The notes under the pieces are model-generated. The model was not told the DNA's origin. It saw nothing but the letters and a program-made list of their open reading frames with translations, and ran no database searches. Shown one piece after another: positions 1 to 6,548 of a stretch of 6,615 nucleotides of DNA. The stretch comes from Immundisolibacteraceae bacterium (GTDB lineage Bacteria; Pseudomonadota; Gammaproteobacteria; Immundisolibacterales; Immundisolibacteraceae): assembly GCA_016763355.1 (NCBI GenBank), contig JAESTY010000011.1:1-6615 (forward strand). Direction: 5' to 3'. Both the position numbers and the translations under genes were made by a program. The number at the start of each line of letters is the position of its first letter. Position 1 is the stretch's first letter.

Positions 1-3
1 GCA

Positions 4-1725
4 ATGGCCACTGCCAACCCCACCGTTATCCTGACCGGCCTGGCCCGTAAGCTTGTCGATGAAGGTCTTCTAGAAGAGGCTGCCGCTGAGAAAGCCCTGA
101 CAACTGCTGGTAAGGAAAAGGTGCCGTTTGTATCCCACCTTGTGTCTCAGAAGCTTGTTGACGCTAAAGCAATAGCCGTCTGTGCTTCAGCAGATTTTGG
201 CATTCCTGTGTTTGATCTCGATTCTTTAGACCTAGAAATGGCGGCAACCAAGTTACTTGGCGAAAAATTAATTCGTAAACACCATTCTCTGCCTTTATAT
301 AAACGGGGTCGGCGTCTCTATGTTGCGGTATCCGATCCAACAAATTTCCAGGCGCTTGATGAAATCAAGTTCAATGTAGGCCTGTCAACCGAAGCTATTT
401 TAGTTGAAGAAGATAAGCTCACTCGCACCATCGAAAAAGTTCTAGAAGAACAGGAAGAAGTTACTGGGTTAGATGACTTTGGTGATGACGACCTGGATGA
501 CATTGATCTGATATCAGAAGAAGACGAAGCCGCAGATGAAGCCGGCTCTGATACAGATGTTGATGACGCGCCGGTTGTTCGTTATGTCAACAAGTTGCTG
601 CTAGATGCGATCAATAAAGGCGCATCAGACCTCCATTTTGAGCCCTACGAAAAAAAATATCGAATACGTTTCCGGGTTGATGGCATTCTCAAAGAAGTAG
701 CCCAGGCGCCGATTAGCATGGCCAGAAAAATAGCTGCCCGTATCAAAGTTGTGTCTGCACTAGATATATCTGAAAAACGGGTGCCTCAAGATGGCCGGAT
801 GAAACTCAAGTTTGGCAAACGGGCAATTGATTTTCGAGTAAGCACCTGCCCAATGCTGTTTGGCGAAAAAATCGTTATGCGTATTCTCGATCCAGCCAGC
901 GCACAGCTGGGTATCGAGATGCTGGGCTATGAACCCGAACAACGGGCCATATTTGAAGAGAATCTGGCAAAACCGTATGGAATGTTACTTATCACAGGCC
1001 CCACCGGTAGCGGCAAGACAGTTTCACTCTATACCGGCATTAATATCATCAACACGCCTGATATCAATATCTCTACCGCAGAAGATCCCGCTGAAATCGT
1101 GCTCGAAGGGGTTAATCAGGTAAACGTTAACGTCAAACAGGGGCTCACGTTTGCCGTCGCATTAAAATCTTTTTTGCGTCAGGACCCTGATGTTATCTTA
1201 ATTGGGGAAATTCGGGACCTGGAAACCGGTGAGATCGCCATTAAAGCAGCCCAGACCGGCCATATGGTCATGGCAACATTGCATACCAATGATGCGCCAC
1301 AAACGGTGACCCGGCTTCTGAATATGGGCATCCCTTCGTATAACATTGCTTCAGCGCTTAACCTTATCATTGCTCAACGGCTGACCCGGCGCCTATGTAA
1401 ACACTGTAAAAAACAGATTGAGGTTCCTGAGCCTGCATTACGGGAAGAAGGTTTTACTGACGAGCAAATCAAAGAAGGTATATCTGTGTATGGTGCCGTC
1501 GGTTGTGACCAATGCACGGAAGGCTACAAAGGCCGAGCCGGTATCTATCAGGTGATGCCAATCTCTGAAGAGATGGCCAAACTAATCATGTCAGAGGCAA
1601 CAGCCCTTGATCTAGCAGCTCAGGCTGAGAACGAAGGCATCAATGATCTACGAAAATCAGGCCTGCTAAAAGTCATTCAAGGCATTACTACCCTTGATGA
1701 AATAAACCGGGTAACCAAGGAATAA
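4..1725 (+). CDS. pilB: Type IV pilus extension ATPase PilB
   Basis: This is the cytoplasmic hexameric ATPase that drives pilin polymerisation at the inner membrane, working on the platform protein PilC. The 573 residues match the usual PilB length and order. An N-terminal MshEN-like domain occupies about residues 8-150. A strongly acidic linker without basic residues spans about 156-189. The second N-terminal domain (DLHFEPYEKKYRIRFRVDG, 209-227) precedes the ATPase core. The core shows Walker A GPTGSGKT (332-339), an Asp box STAEDPAE (357-364), Walker B DPDVILIGEIRD (394-405) and His-box histidines H420 and H427. A zinc tetracysteine follows (C465, C468, C501, C504), the C-terminal feature of PilB/GspE assembly ATPases that separates them from PilT retraction ATPases. 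The protein ends NRVTKE, like other PilB proteins. The start fits the family N-terminus (TGLARKLVDEGLL at 11-23), but the ribosome binding site lies outside the window. It is first in a tight pilB-pilC-pilD run. Confidence 0.97.
   Translation: MATANPTVILTGLARKLVDEGLLEEAAAEKALTTAGKEKVPFVSHLVSQKLVDAKAIAVCASADFGIPVFDLDSLDLEMAATKLLGEKLIRKHHSLPLYKRGRRLYVAVSDPTNFQALDEIKFNVGLSTEAILVEEDKLTRTIEKVLEEQEEVTGLDDFGDDDLDDIDLISEEDEAADEAGSDTDVDDAPVVRYVNKLLLDAINKGASDLHFEPYEKKYRIRFRVDGILKEVAQAPISMARKIAARIKVVSALDISEKRVPQDGRMKLKFGKRAIDFRVSTCPMLFGEKIVMRILDPASAQLGIEMLGYEPEQRAIFEENLAKPYGMLLITGPTGSGKTVSLYTGINIINTPDINISTAEDPAEIVLEGVNQVNVNVKQGLTFAVALKSFLRQDPDVILIGEIRDLETGEIAIKAAQTGHMVMATLHTNDAPQTVTRLLNMGIPSYNIASALNLIIAQRLTRRLCKHCKKQIEVPEPALREEGFTDEQIKEGISVYGAVGCDQCTEGYKGRAGIYQVMPISEEMAKLIMSEATALDLAAQAENEGINDLRKSGLLKVIQGITTLDEINRVTKE
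1717..1721 (+). promoter_or_regulatory. Ribosome binding site of pilC
   Basis: AAGGA lies eight bases before the pilC ATG, inside the last codons of pilB. It fixes the pilC start and suggests translational coupling between the two genes. Confidence 0.75.
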
Positions 1726-1729
1726 CGCT

Positions 1730-2974
1730 ATGGCCACACGCGCAGCAATAGCCGCCAAGAAAAAGAAAACAATCAAGGTCGTCAGCTATTCATGGTCTGG
1801 AAAAGACAAGGCTGGAAAAAAGGCCAAAGGCGTTACCAAAGGAACCGATATCAATGTTGTCCGTTCGCAGCTTCGCGCCCAGGGAATAAGTAATCCCAAG
1901 GTCGCAAAGCAGATTCAGTTATTTGCAGCCCCACCGCAAAAAATAACTCCTAAAGACATTACCCTGTTTTCACGTCAAATGGCGACCATGCTTGATGCGG
2001 GTGTGCCCATGGTGATGGCCTTCGACATTGTGGGAAAAGGGCATGAAAACCCCAGTATGACAGACCTGATCCTGACACTTAAAGGTACGGTTGAGGGGGG
2101 TAGTAGTTTTGCTGAAGCCCTCGCAAAACACCCGCTTCAATTTAATGAGCTCTACGTTAACCTGGTTGCTGCCGGTGAGGCCGCCGGTATCCTCGATGAC
2201 TTATTGGCGAAGCTCGCTACCTTCATGGAAAAAACCGAAGCAATTAAAGGCAAAATCAAATCTGCGATGGTCTACCCTGCTTCAATCATGGTCATAGCCT
2301 TCGCCGTTACCATCATTTTACTGCTTTTTGTTATTCCCCAGTTTGAAAGTCTGTTCGAAAATTTTGGTGGTGAATTACCAGCACCGACCCAGTTTGTTGT
2401 TGATTTATCCAAATGGGTTCAAGCTTACTGGATACCCATGTTTGGCATTATTGCTGGCACGATCTATGGGATTAGCACACTTAAACAACGTTCAAAAAAA
2501 TTCAACATCATGCTCGATAAAGCGGTCTTAAAAGCACCCGTTATCGGTGAAATCGTGTCAAAAGGTACGGTTGCTCGCTTTGCTCGAACTTTATCAACCA
2601 TGTTCGCCGCCGGAGTGCCGCTGGTTGAAGCAATGGAGAACGTTGCCAAAGCGTCCGGCAATATCGTCTATGAAGTGGCCCTCCTCAAGGTGCGCGACGA
2701 AATATCCACTGGTACAACGCTGACTAAATCACTGGAGAACACCGGACTTTTCGCCAACATGGTGACGCAAATGGTTTCCATCGGTGAAGAAGCAGGCTCA
2801 GTGGATGCCATGCTTGGCAAGGTCGCCGATTTTTATGAAGAGGAAGTCGACAATTTGGTCGACGGCTTAACCGCAATGCTGGAACCGATGATTATGGCCT
2901 TTCTGGGTGTGGTCATTGGTGGCCTGGTGGTCGCAATGTACCTGCCAATATTTAAAATGGGTGCAGTGGTTTAG
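1730..2974 (+). CDS. pilC: Type IV pilus inner-membrane platform protein PilC
   Basis: PilC is the polytopic inner-membrane platform that binds the assembly and retraction ATPases and passes pilins into the growing fibre. The 414 residues carry two GspF/T2SF domains, about residues 80-203 and 283-405. The paired signatures are ITLFSRQMATMLDAGVP (77-93) and VARFARTLSTMFAAGVP (281-297), each followed by a GE motif (AAGEAAG 147-153 and SIGEEAGS 350-357). Hydrophobic segments lie at about 183-203, 233-250 and 384-406, matching the three-helix topology of the family. The end VVAMYLPIFKMGAVV is typical of PilC. The N-terminus has a lysine cluster (KKKK at 10-13) before the usual SWSGKDKAGKKAKG segment (21-34). 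It starts four bases after the pilB stop and has a good Shine-Dalgarno, so it is almost certainly cotranscribed with pilB. Confidence 0.97.
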   Translation: MATRAAIAAKKKKTIKVVSYSWSGKDKAGKKAKGVTKGTDINVVRSQLRAQGISNPKVAKQIQLFAAPPQKITPKDITLFSRQMATMLDAGVPMVMAFDIVGKGHENPSMTDLILTLKGTVEGGSSFAEALAKHPLQFNELYVNLVAAGEAAGILDDLLAKLATFMEKTEAIKGKIKSAMVYPASIMVIAFAVTIILLLFVIPQFESLFENFGGELPAPTQFVVDLSKWVQAYWIPMFGIIAGTIYGISTLKQRSKKFNIMLDKAVLKAPVIGEIVSKGTVARFARTLSTMFAAGVPLVEAMENVAKASGNIVYEVALLKVRDEISTGTTLTKSLENTGLFANMVTQMVSIGEEAGSVDAMLGKVADFYEEEVDNLVDGLTAMLEPMIMAFLGVVIGGLVVAMYLPIFKMGAVV

Positions 2975-2994
2975 CTCTACTCTCTTTTCCTATC

Positions 2995-2998
2995 TGAG
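2995..2998 (+). promoter_or_regulatory. Possible ribosome binding site of pilD
   Basis: TGAG stands seven bases before the TTG at 3006. It is a short match to the Shine-Dalgarno consensus but well spaced, and it supports the TTG start over the ATG at 2907 or the GTG at 2961, both inside pilC. Confidence 0.45.
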
Positions 2999-3005
2999 TT
3001 TTATT

Positions 3006-3884
3006 TTGATTCAACAACTTAGCGCCCTATTTAGTGCTGCACCGCATCTGTTCGCCTTTTGTATACTGCCACTGGGTCTCATAGTGGGCAGTTTCCTCAA
3101 CGTAGTCATCTACCGACTGCCCATCATGATGGACCGAAACTGGCGTCAACAGGCCAGAGATTTTCTCGAAATCGACACTCCTACTGGCTCGCCCGACGAA
3201 CCCTTTAACCTCGCTAAGCCGGCTTCAACCTGCCCAGGTTGCAAGACTCGCATCAAAGCCTGGCAAAACATTCCAATAATCAGCTATCTGTTGTTAAAAG
3301 GTAAATGCAGCTACTGCTCAGAGCCCATATCGATACGCTATCCGATGGTAGAACTATTGACCGGAGTCATATCAGTAGCTCTGGCATACGAATTTGGGTT
3401 TTCCCTCTACTTGCTGGCCACCCTGGCTTTAAGTTGGTCATTCATCTGTCTAATTTTCATTGATATCGACCACATGCTGTTGCCAGATGACATCACTTTG
3501 CCACTATTATGGCTCGGCATCCTGCTAGCACTCATCGGTATTGGCCCAGTTACCCTCGTCGATGCCTTGGTGGGTGCGATGGCCGGATACATGCTGCTAT
3601 GGATGGTCTATTGGGGGTTTAAACTCATTACTGGCAAAGAGGGCATGGGTTACGGTGATTTTAAATTACTAGCTGTTATCGGTGCCTGGCTCGGCTGGCA
3701 AATTCTGCCTATCGTCATTTTAATTTCCAGTGTGATTGGCGCCCTGGTGGGGATCAGCAGCATAGTTTTTTTTAGCGGACAACGAGATAAGCCAATCCCT
3801 TTTGGCCCCTACCTGGTAGGAGCTGGATGGGTCGCTTTAATGTGGGGCGAACAGATAAACCGTGTTTATCTACCGACCATGTAG
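3006..3884 (+). CDS. pilD: Prepilin leader peptidase/N-methyltransferase PilD
   Basis: PilD is the bifunctional inner-membrane aspartic protease that cleaves type IV prepilins and type II secretion pseudopilins after the conserved glycine and N-methylates the new N-terminus. The reading frame is open back to an ATG at 2907, but that would overlap pilC by 68 bases and add 33 unfamiliar residues. Starting at TTG 3006 gives 292 residues, about the usual length, beginning just before the first membrane helix (FAFCILPLGLIVGSFLNVV, 17-35). Numbering from this TTG, a cytoplasmic zinc tetracysteine sits at C76, C79, C101 and C104. The two catalytic aspartates are D153 in FIDIDHMLLPD and D218 in GMGYGDFKLL. 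PIPFGPYL near the C-terminus is also conserved. Several further hydrophobic helices fill the C-terminal half. The function is secure; the start is the uncertain part, with GTG 2961 as another option. It lies 31 bases after pilC. Confidence 0.95.
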   Translation: MIQQLSALFSAAPHLFAFCILPLGLIVGSFLNVVIYRLPIMMDRNWRQQARDFLEIDTPTGSPDEPFNLAKPASTCPGCKTRIKAWQNIPIISYLLLKGKCSYCSEPISIRYPMVELLTGVISVALAYEFGFSLYLLATLALSWSFICLIFIDIDHMLLPDDITLPLLWLGILLALIGIGPVTLVDALVGAMAGYMLLWMVYWGFKLITGKEGMGYGDFKLLAVIGAWLGWQILPIVILISSVIGALVGISSIVFFSGQRDKPIPFGPYLVGAGWVALMWGEQINRVYLPTM

Positions 3885-3975
3885 CAGGTTTCACTACTCA
3901 AAAAATAGCAACGCCTTATCTGGTTTAAGTTAAAACCTCGATCACTAACTAGACGTAAATCAATGCTCACTCGCA

Positions 3976-3980
3976 CGAGA
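3976..3980 (+). promoter_or_regulatory. Weak ribosome binding site of coaE
   Basis: CGAGA ends eight bases before the TTG at 3989. It is only a partial Shine-Dalgarno match. The in-frame TAA at 3956-3958 means there is no ATG or GTG alternative upstream, so this site goes with the TTG. Confidence 0.4.
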
Positions 3981-3988
3981 CCATTACA

Positions 3989-4591
3989 TTGCCTTTTATT
4001 ATTGGATTAACCGGCGGCATTGCCTGCGGGAAAACTACCGCCAGCGATTTTTTCAACGAACATGGGATCGAAATAGTTGACGCCGACATCGTTTCCCGCG
4101 AGGTTGTTCAGCCGGGAGAGCCCGCGTTGCAGGAAATCGTTGAGCTGTTTGGACCATCTATTCTAGATGGGGATGGACAACTTGACCGTCAACAAATGCG
4201 TACTTTGGTTTTTGAAGATCCAGCTAAACGTAAGCAGCTCGAAGATATTCTTCATCCGGTAATCCGTAGCCGTCTTGACCGGTTATTAAAAAACAGTCAG
4301 GGCCCCTACGTGATTTTCAGTGTTCCTTTACTGATCGAATCCGGTTTACAGTCTCGAGCTGACCGGGTTTTAGTGATAGATGTAGACCCCAAAACACAGC
4401 TCAGCCGATTAACCAGCCGGGATGGAATTAGCCACCAGCAAGCTCAAGCGATGGTCGACTCTCAACTCCCAAGGGAACAGAGAAATCTGGCTGCTGATGA
4501 CATTATCGATAATTCGACCTCAGTTGAGCGCTTTCTCGACCAACTTGAGAAAAGGCATAAAGAATATTTGACACTCGCCCAACAGGCATAA
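3989..4591 (+). CDS. coaE: Dephospho-CoA kinase
   Basis: CoaE phosphorylates the 3'-hydroxyl of the ribose of dephospho-CoA with ATP, the last step of coenzyme A synthesis, in the cytoplasm. The 200 residues match the family length. The P-loop is GLTGGIACGKTT (6-17), with Ala-Cys where many relatives have Gly-Ser. The substrate-site DAD motif is at 31-33, HP at 89-90, VPLLIES at 112-118 and ADDIIDN at 169-175. The TTG start puts the protein directly at the conserved MPFIIGLTGG opening. The frame has an upstream in-frame TAA at 3956-3958, with no ATG or GTG between, and the next internal Met is residue 70. It follows pilD after 104 bases, the usual neighbour in Gammaproteobacteria. That gap holds only a weak 5-bp inverted repeat (3922-3937) and no convincing promoter or terminator, so read-through from the pil genes is possible. 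Confidence 0.96.
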   Translation: MPFIIGLTGGIACGKTTASDFFNEHGIEIVDADIVSREVVQPGEPALQEIVELFGPSILDGDGQLDRQQMRTLVFEDPAKRKQLEDILHPVIRSRLDRLLKNSQGPYVIFSVPLLIESGLQSRADRVLVIDVDPKTQLSRLTSRDGISHQQAQAMVDSQLPREQRNLAADDIIDNSTSVERFLDQLEKRHKEYLTLAQQA

Positions 4592-4682
4592 AGGGCCCCA
4601 CCAGTCGATCAATGCAGATCTATGGCACTGACCGTTGCCAACCCAGCACTTTTTAAGCCTCTTTAGCTCAAGGGCAAATACC

Positions 4683-4700
4683 GGTAACCATTGGATTACC
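4683..4700 (+). repeat. Imperfect inverted repeat upstream of zapD
   Basis: GGTAACCATTGGATTACC can fold as GGTAACC against GGTTACC-type pairing with one bulged A and a three-base loop. It lies immediately before the candidate -10 box of zapD, where a repressor or activator site could sit. No known regulator is recognised, and a chance occurrence is possible. Confidence 0.35.
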
Positions 4701-4701
4701 T

Positions 4702-4707
4702 TATACT
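4702..4707 (+). promoter_or_regulatory. Candidate -10 box of a zapD-yacG promoter
   Basis: TATACT matches the sigma-70 -10 consensus in five of six positions and would start a transcript about 40 bases before zapD. No good -35 hexamer is seen 16-18 bases upstream. The 163-base gap after coaE makes a separate promoter here plausible. This is inferred from sequence only. Confidence 0.35.
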
Positions 4708-4737
4708 AGCTAACAAAAATACTGATCCTTACGTCTT

Positions 4738-4744
4738 AAAGAGA
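4738..4744 (+). promoter_or_regulatory. Ribosome binding site of zapD
   Basis: AAAGAGA ends ten bases before the TTG at 4755. The in-frame TAA at 4737-4739 rules out any start further upstream, so this site serves the TTG. Confidence 0.5.
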
Positions 4745-4754
4745 ACACCCGCAA

Positions 4755-5519
4755 TTGTCTAGCCCCGCCTATTACGAACAACCTTTAAACGAACGAGCTC
4801 GGCTGCTCATGCGGCTGGAATTTGTTTTTAAAAAGCTAGACAACGTCGTTAGCGACCCGACCCCAGTAGAACAAATGCAGGCTATTAATGGTCTGCTAGA
4901 TCTATCCGACCTGGTAGGCCGAGGTGATACCACTAGCGAAGTAACCAAAGAGCTCGAAAGAATCTCGCACAACCTGAAAGGGTTACAGCACATTCCTAGC
5001 GTAGATTCAGTCCGCCTGAATAAAATTCTCGATAATGTTGGCAGTCTCAGCACTCGGCTGAGCCAACAAACACCCAAACATTACAAAACCACGATCAACA
5101 ACGAATTACTTTGCCACCTGAAGCGACGCCAGCATGTCACCTGCGGCAATACCGAATTTGACCAGCCCGCTTTACAGCATTGGCTGTTTAAACCAGACCA
5201 AACTCGGATACAGCAGATTATCGACTGGAGCGAACCTTTCGTTACGCTCAACCTGGCCGTAAAATTAATTTTGCAGCTGATCAGAGAATCAGCCCAAGCT
5301 AAGCTTCAATCTGCCGAAGCAGGCTTTTACCAACAAACACTCGATCCTGAACAACCTGTGCAAATTATCAGGGTCGCTCCAGACGACCCAACTTGCTATC
5401 CAGTTATCAGTGCCGGCCGCCACCGTTTTACGCTCCGTTTTATGCGCCAGACTGGCATTGATCCGGCTAGCCAGGTTGATGGGCAGGTTGCGTTTCAGCT
5501 GGCCTGCTGCTCAGTATGA
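4755..5519 (+). CDS. zapD: Cell division protein ZapD (Z-ring associated, YacF family)
   Basis: ZapD binds the C-terminal tail of FtsZ and bundles its filaments, helping the Z-ring at midcell; it is cytoplasmic. The 254 residues agree with the roughly 250 of Escherichia coli ZapD. Recognisable family segments, in order, are YEQPLNERARLLMRLEF (7-23), LLDLSDLVGRGD (47-58), FDQPALQHWL (135-144), LILQLIRESA (171-180), GFYQQ (190-194), YPVISAGRHRFTLRFM (215-230) and FQLACC (247-252). The N-terminal half is largely helical in appearance and the C-terminal third looks beta-rich, as in the family. The start is TTG: an in-frame TAA lies at 4737-4739 with no ATG or GTG between, and the next Met (residue 19) would remove the conserved EQPLNER segment. 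Its stop overlaps the yacG start. The coaE-zapD-yacG order is a known gammaproteobacterial cluster. Confidence 0.95.
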   Translation: MSSPAYYEQPLNERARLLMRLEFVFKKLDNVVSDPTPVEQMQAINGLLDLSDLVGRGDTTSEVTKELERISHNLKGLQHIPSVDSVRLNKILDNVGSLSTRLSQQTPKHYKTTINNELLCHLKRRQHVTCGNTEFDQPALQHWLFKPDQTRIQQIIDWSEPFVTLNLAVKLILQLIRESAQAKLQSAEAGFYQQTLDPEQPVQIIRVAPDDPTCYPVISAGRHRFTLRFMRQTGIDPASQVDGQVAFQLACCSV

Positions 5520-5728
5520 GCAAGGTAAAATGCCCAAGCTGCAATAAGCTAACTGAATGGTCCACTAGCAACGCAGCCCGGCCATTTTGCAGTGAACGAT
5601 GTAAAATGAGTGACCTGAATGGCTGGCTAAGTGACGAATACAATCTTAACGGGCAGAGTGAAATCGAAGATCAACCGACAACGAAAATTCAGCCGCTAGA
5701 CCCAATAAAAGATGGTTTTGATCACTAG
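5516..5728 (+). CDS. yacG: DNA gyrase inhibitor YacG, small zinc-binding protein
   Basis: YacG is a small zinc protein that in E. coli binds GyrB and blocks DNA binding by gyrase. The 70 residues contain the complete four-cysteine zinc site C6-x2-C9-x15-C25-x3-C29, with the typical ARPFCSERCKMSDL stretch (21-34) followed by NGWLSDEY (35-42). The tail after residue 45 is polar, looks disordered and varies in the family. The ATG overlaps the zapD stop as ATGA, and no clear Shine-Dalgarno precedes it, so translation is probably coupled to zapD. The function rests on family membership. Confidence 0.94.
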   Translation: MSKVKCPSCNKLTEWSTSNAARPFCSERCKMSDLNGWLSDEYNLNGQSEIEDQPTTKIQPLDPIKDGFDH

Positions 5729-5752
5729 CTTTTAACTCCAGGCTGCCTAGAG

Positions 5753-6436
5753 TCAGGCGTGCAGCAAACCCTCACCCAAGGCTAACAGCCTCGGCTTCAA
5801 CCGCTGAATCTGTTGCTGCGGTAAATCTACTGCCTGTAGATAACTTTCCACTGTTACCGCCCAGTCATCAAAACTAATCAACGTGTGATCATCCATCCGT
5901 TTCAGCAGGGGACGAAAATTTCTTTGCCTCAGACCTGCCGACAGAGAACGCCGATAAAATCGCATATCAGCAATATCGATCAAAGCAAAATCCCCACCTT
6001 CAGACCACAGCAGATTACCCAGGTGTAACGAACGAAAATAGACGCCTCCGGCATGCAGCCTGGCCATCATCTTGCCTAAATAAATAAATACCGCCTCTCT
6101 ATCAGCACGGTCGATCTCACTTTTAAGGTGATCTCGTAAGCTCATCCCAGGTAATTTTTCATAAACCACCATGTGATAAGCGAGTTGCTTACAATAGCGT
6201 ATCTGTTGAACAGTTATTGTTCGAAAACCACATGACTTAAGCTTAGTTGCATTGTCGACAAAACGTTTCGCATAAGGTCTTAACAGTGCTGAGCTAAACC
6301 AGCGTTTGCGCCGAAACAACTTATAAATAACCAGCTCATCCGCAGATTCAAGCACTTTGGGCCCAAATCCATCAGCTTCTAAAACCTGGCAATCGGCGAT
6401 GAGTTGCTCAAGATATTGAGCATTGAAAGAAAGCAT
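5753..6436 (-). CDS. Kdo/WaaP lipopolysaccharide kinase-like protein ('toluene tolerance' type)
   Basis: This 227-residue cytoplasmic protein looks like a small kinase-fold member of the lipopolysaccharide kinase group (WaaP/Kdo kinase, InaA-like). Relatives next to waaA in pseudomonads are often called toluene tolerance proteins; that comparison is from memory. Visible features are EADGFGPKVL (20-29) as a glycine-loop-like segment, a candidate ATP lysine K39 in IYKLFRRK, VYEKLPGMSLRDHL (91-104) as the hinge region, the catalytic-loop segment YFRSLHLGNLL (133-143), and a metal-binding LIDIAD (152-157). The loop keeps Asn141 and Asp154, but Ser136 stands where HRD kinases have the catalytic Asp, so activity is uncertain. 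The ATG at 6436 is fixed by an in-frame TAA (6451-6449) with no other start between; no good Shine-Dalgarno is seen. It converges on yacG, 24 bases apart, and diverges from the waaA-like gene, suggesting a role in the LPS inner core. The true substrate is unknown. Confidence 0.85.
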   Translation of the reverse strand: MLSFNAQYLEQLIADCQVLEADGFGPKVLESADELVIYKLFRRKRWFSSALLRPYAKRFVDNATKLKSCGFRTITVQQIRYCKQLAYHMVVYEKLPGMSLRDHLKSEIDRADREAVFIYLGKMMARLHAGGVYFRSLHLGNLLWSEGGDFALIDIADMRFYRRSLSAGLRQRNFRPLLKRMDDHTLISFDDWAVTVESYLQAVDLPQQQIQRLKPRLLALGEGLLHA

Positions 6437-6454
6437 ACTAATTATTATTTATCC

Positions 6455-6484
6455 AAAAAAATCGATAGCCGGCCCCACTGCCGG
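6455..6484 (-). terminator. Terminator-like hairpin in the leader of the kinase-like gene
   Basis: Read on the minus strand, CCGGC and GCCGG (6484-6480 and 6473-6469) form a GC-only 5-bp stem with a six-base loop, followed after seven bases by seven T (6461-6455). It lies 18 bases before the kinase ATG. The T run is further from the stem than in a classic intrinsic terminator, so termination or attenuation is only a possibility. Confidence 0.3.
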
Positions 6485-6503
6485 ATTAGCAAAAGTGACT
6501 CGT

Positions 6504-6522
6504 GGTTACAGAATATGTAACC
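6504..6522. promoter_or_regulatory. Perfect inverted repeat, candidate operator between kinase and waaA
   Basis: GGTTACAGAATATGTAACC is a perfect 7-bp inverted repeat around a five-base spacer. It sits in the divergent intergenic region, over the position expected for the -35 element of the candidate waaA promoter. This layout fits a dimeric regulator acting on one or both genes. No named regulator box is recognised. Confidence 0.45.
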
Positions 6523-6533
6523 GATAACCAATC

Positions 6534-6539
6534 TATAAT
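6534..6539 (+). promoter_or_regulatory. Candidate -10 box of the waaA promoter
   Basis: TATAAT is a full match to the sigma-70 -10 consensus. Transcription would start about at 6545-6546, only three or four bases before the waaA ATG. No -35 match is found at the right spacing. No Shine-Dalgarno precedes the ATG, which fits a nearly leaderless transcript, but an A+T-rich chance match is also possible. Confidence 0.4.
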
Positions 6540-6548
6540 AATCCAATC

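Noticed and set aside
1090..1095. Ala363 in place of the usual Val in the PilB Asp box (EDPAE)
   Set aside because: A conservative change that I recall in other gammaproteobacterial PilB proteins; the catalytic acidic residues are intact.
860..1123. An 87-codon open frame in another plus frame of pilB
   Set aside because: It overlaps the PilB ATPase core, which is conserved residue by residue; the alternative frame shows no domain.
3922..3937. GGTTT/AAACC inverted repeat between pilD and coaE as a terminator
   Set aside because: The stem is only 5 bp, A+T-rich, and no T run follows it.
3963..4010. Short ATG frame of 15 codons overlapping the coaE start, a possible leader peptide
   Set aside because: It has no Shine-Dalgarno, no regulatory codon run and no associated hairpin; short frames like this arise by chance.
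4022..4030. Ala-Cys in the CoaE P-loop where Gly-Ser is common
   Set aside because: These positions of the GxxxxGKT motif are variable; the essential Gly14, Lys15 and Thr16 are present.
4623..4654. TGGCA/TGCCA hairpin after coaE followed by T5 as a terminator
   Set aside because: The stem is short and the T run starts nine bases after it; too weak to call.
4772..5077. A 101-codon open frame on the minus strand inside zapD
   Set aside because: It lies wholly within a clearly recognised gene on the other strand, its translation is serine- and arginine-rich with no recognisable motif, and it has no sensible context.
5729..5760. GCCT/AGGC inverted repeat at the convergent yacG/kinase ends as a bidirectional terminator
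   Set aside because: Only four base pairs with no T run on either strand, although a terminator would be expected near here.
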